Assembly: GCA_035491935.1 (NCBI GenBank)
Contig: DATJJW010000303.1
Location: 1 to 5,621, forward strand
Direction of reading: 5' to 3'
DNA length: 5,621 nt
Source: DATJJW01 sp035491935
GTDB taxonomy: Bacteria > Pseudomonadota > Alphaproteobacteria > ATCC43930 > CGMCC-115725
This document shows positions 4,965 to 5,621 of this stretch, piece after piece. Within the stretch, counting starts at the first letter, position 1, and each line of letters opens with the position of its first letter. The notes under the pieces are model-generated. The model was not told where the DNA came from, did not search any database, and was given only the letters and a program-made list of their open reading frames with translations. The translations under genes were made by a program, and so were the position numbers.

Positions 4965-5621
4965 CGCAAGCGACGCGGCTGCCGGTCATCCTGGTGACCG
5001 GCTTCCTCGGCAGCGGCAAGACGACGATGCTGCGCCATCTGCTGCGCAGCCCGAAGGCTGCCGACACGGCGATCATCGTCAACGAGATCGGCGCGGTCGG
5101 GCTCGACCATCATCTGCTCTGGACCTCGACCGAGACGACCGTGGTCCTGGAAAACGGCTGCGTGTGCTGTTCGCTGCGGGAAGACCTGGCCGAGACCCTG
5201 AGTAGCCTGTTCTGGCAGCGGCTCCGGCGCGAGATACCGCGCTTCGAGCGGATCGTGGTCGAGACGACGGGTCTGGCCGATCCGCGTCATGTCGTGGCGA
5301 CTTTCGCGACCGATCCGCTCCTGGTCGAGCGTTTCCGGCTGCAATCCGTCATCACCACCGTGGATGCCGCCTTGGGGATGGAGAGACACGAACGTCACGA
5401 CGAATGGGCGGCGCAGATCGGCATGGCCGACACGTTGCTGCTGACCAAGACGGATCTGGCGTCGGCCGATCAGGTTGCGGCCACCACGAAACTCCTAGGC
5501 GAACTGAACCCACTGGCACGTGTGACGCCGATGGCGCGGGGCGACGTGGCGCCCGAGATCATCTGGCAGGCGGGCCGGACGCGGCCACCCGGGCGTGTGC
5601 CCTTCACCTTGAAACCGCATC
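4961..5621 (+). CDS. COG0523/CobW-family GTPase, putative metallochaperone (partial, runs off the right edge)
   Basis: The first 220 codons of a G3E-class GTPase; the 3' end lies outside the window, so the C-terminal domain cannot be judged. Seen: Walker A GFLGSGKTT (residues 14-22); switch region NEIGAVGLDHH (41-51); the family's metal-binding motif CVCC (67-70) inside LENGCVCCSLREDL; Walker B-like VVETTGLADP (99-108); and the guanine-specificity motif as TKTD (162-165). The usual GE in NEFGE(V/I) is GA here (Ala45). A His/charged patch, ERHERHDEW (141-149), lies before the G4 motif. The start ATG at 4961 overlaps the dehydrogenase stop as ATGA, suggesting translational coupling. Proteins of this family deliver or insert metals such as Zn, Co or Fe using GTP hydrolysis. 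In this operon it may serve the zinc dehydrogenase or the iron-dependent oxygenase, which is inference. The metal cannot be told from the sequence. Confidence 0.93.
   Translation, partial: MTQATRLPVILVTGFLGSGKTTMLRHLLRSPKAADTAIIVNEIGAVGLDHHLLWTSTETTVVLENGCVCCSLREDLAETLSSLFWQRLRREIPRFERIVVETTGLADPRHVVATFATDPLLVERFRLQSVITTVDAALGMERHERHDEWAAQIGMADTLLLTKTDLASADQVAATTKLLGELNPLARVTPMARGDVAPEIIWQAGRTRPPGRVPFTLKPH

Overview
The window is high-GC DNA with GC-rich third codon positions and strong GGAGG-type ribosome binding sites. This fits a soil or rhizosphere proteobacterium, most likely an alphaproteobacterium. That placement is an inference from composition and gene style, since no rRNA or marker gene is present. 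There are no mobile elements, CRISPR arrays, tRNAs or rRNAs.

Layout, left to right: (1) an aromatic-acid/H+ symporter-type MFS transporter on the + strand (72-1436); (2) a convergent LysR-type regulator on the - strand (1455-2372), separated from it by 18 bp and sharing a 9-bp inverted repeat over the two gene ends; (3) a 143-bp divergent control region (2373-2515) holding a T-N11-A LysR-type box, a -24/-12 (sigma-54-like) element and a nested inverted repeat in the leader; (4) a + strand operon of a phthalate-dioxygenase-family Rieske oxygenase (2516-3799), a zinc-type medium-chain dehydrogenase (3843-4964), and a COG0523/CobW-family GTPase whose start overlaps the previous stop (4961 to beyond the window edge).

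Together the genes look like a catabolic island for an aromatic or related cyclic carboxylic acid. The transporter would bring the acid in, the LysR protein would sense it or a metabolite, the Rieske enzyme would hydroxylate or O-demethylate it, and the dehydrogenase would oxidise the alcohol, diol or aldehyde product. The GTPase is a plausible metal-delivery factor, because both enzymes before it need metals (Fe-S cluster plus mononuclear iron, and zinc). The Rieske oxygenase needs an electron-donating reductase, and none is in the window. The actual substrate cannot be read from the sequence. The gene families are ordinary; the points most worth checking are the promoter architecture, the coupled GTPase and the unusual active-site positions of the dehydrogenase.
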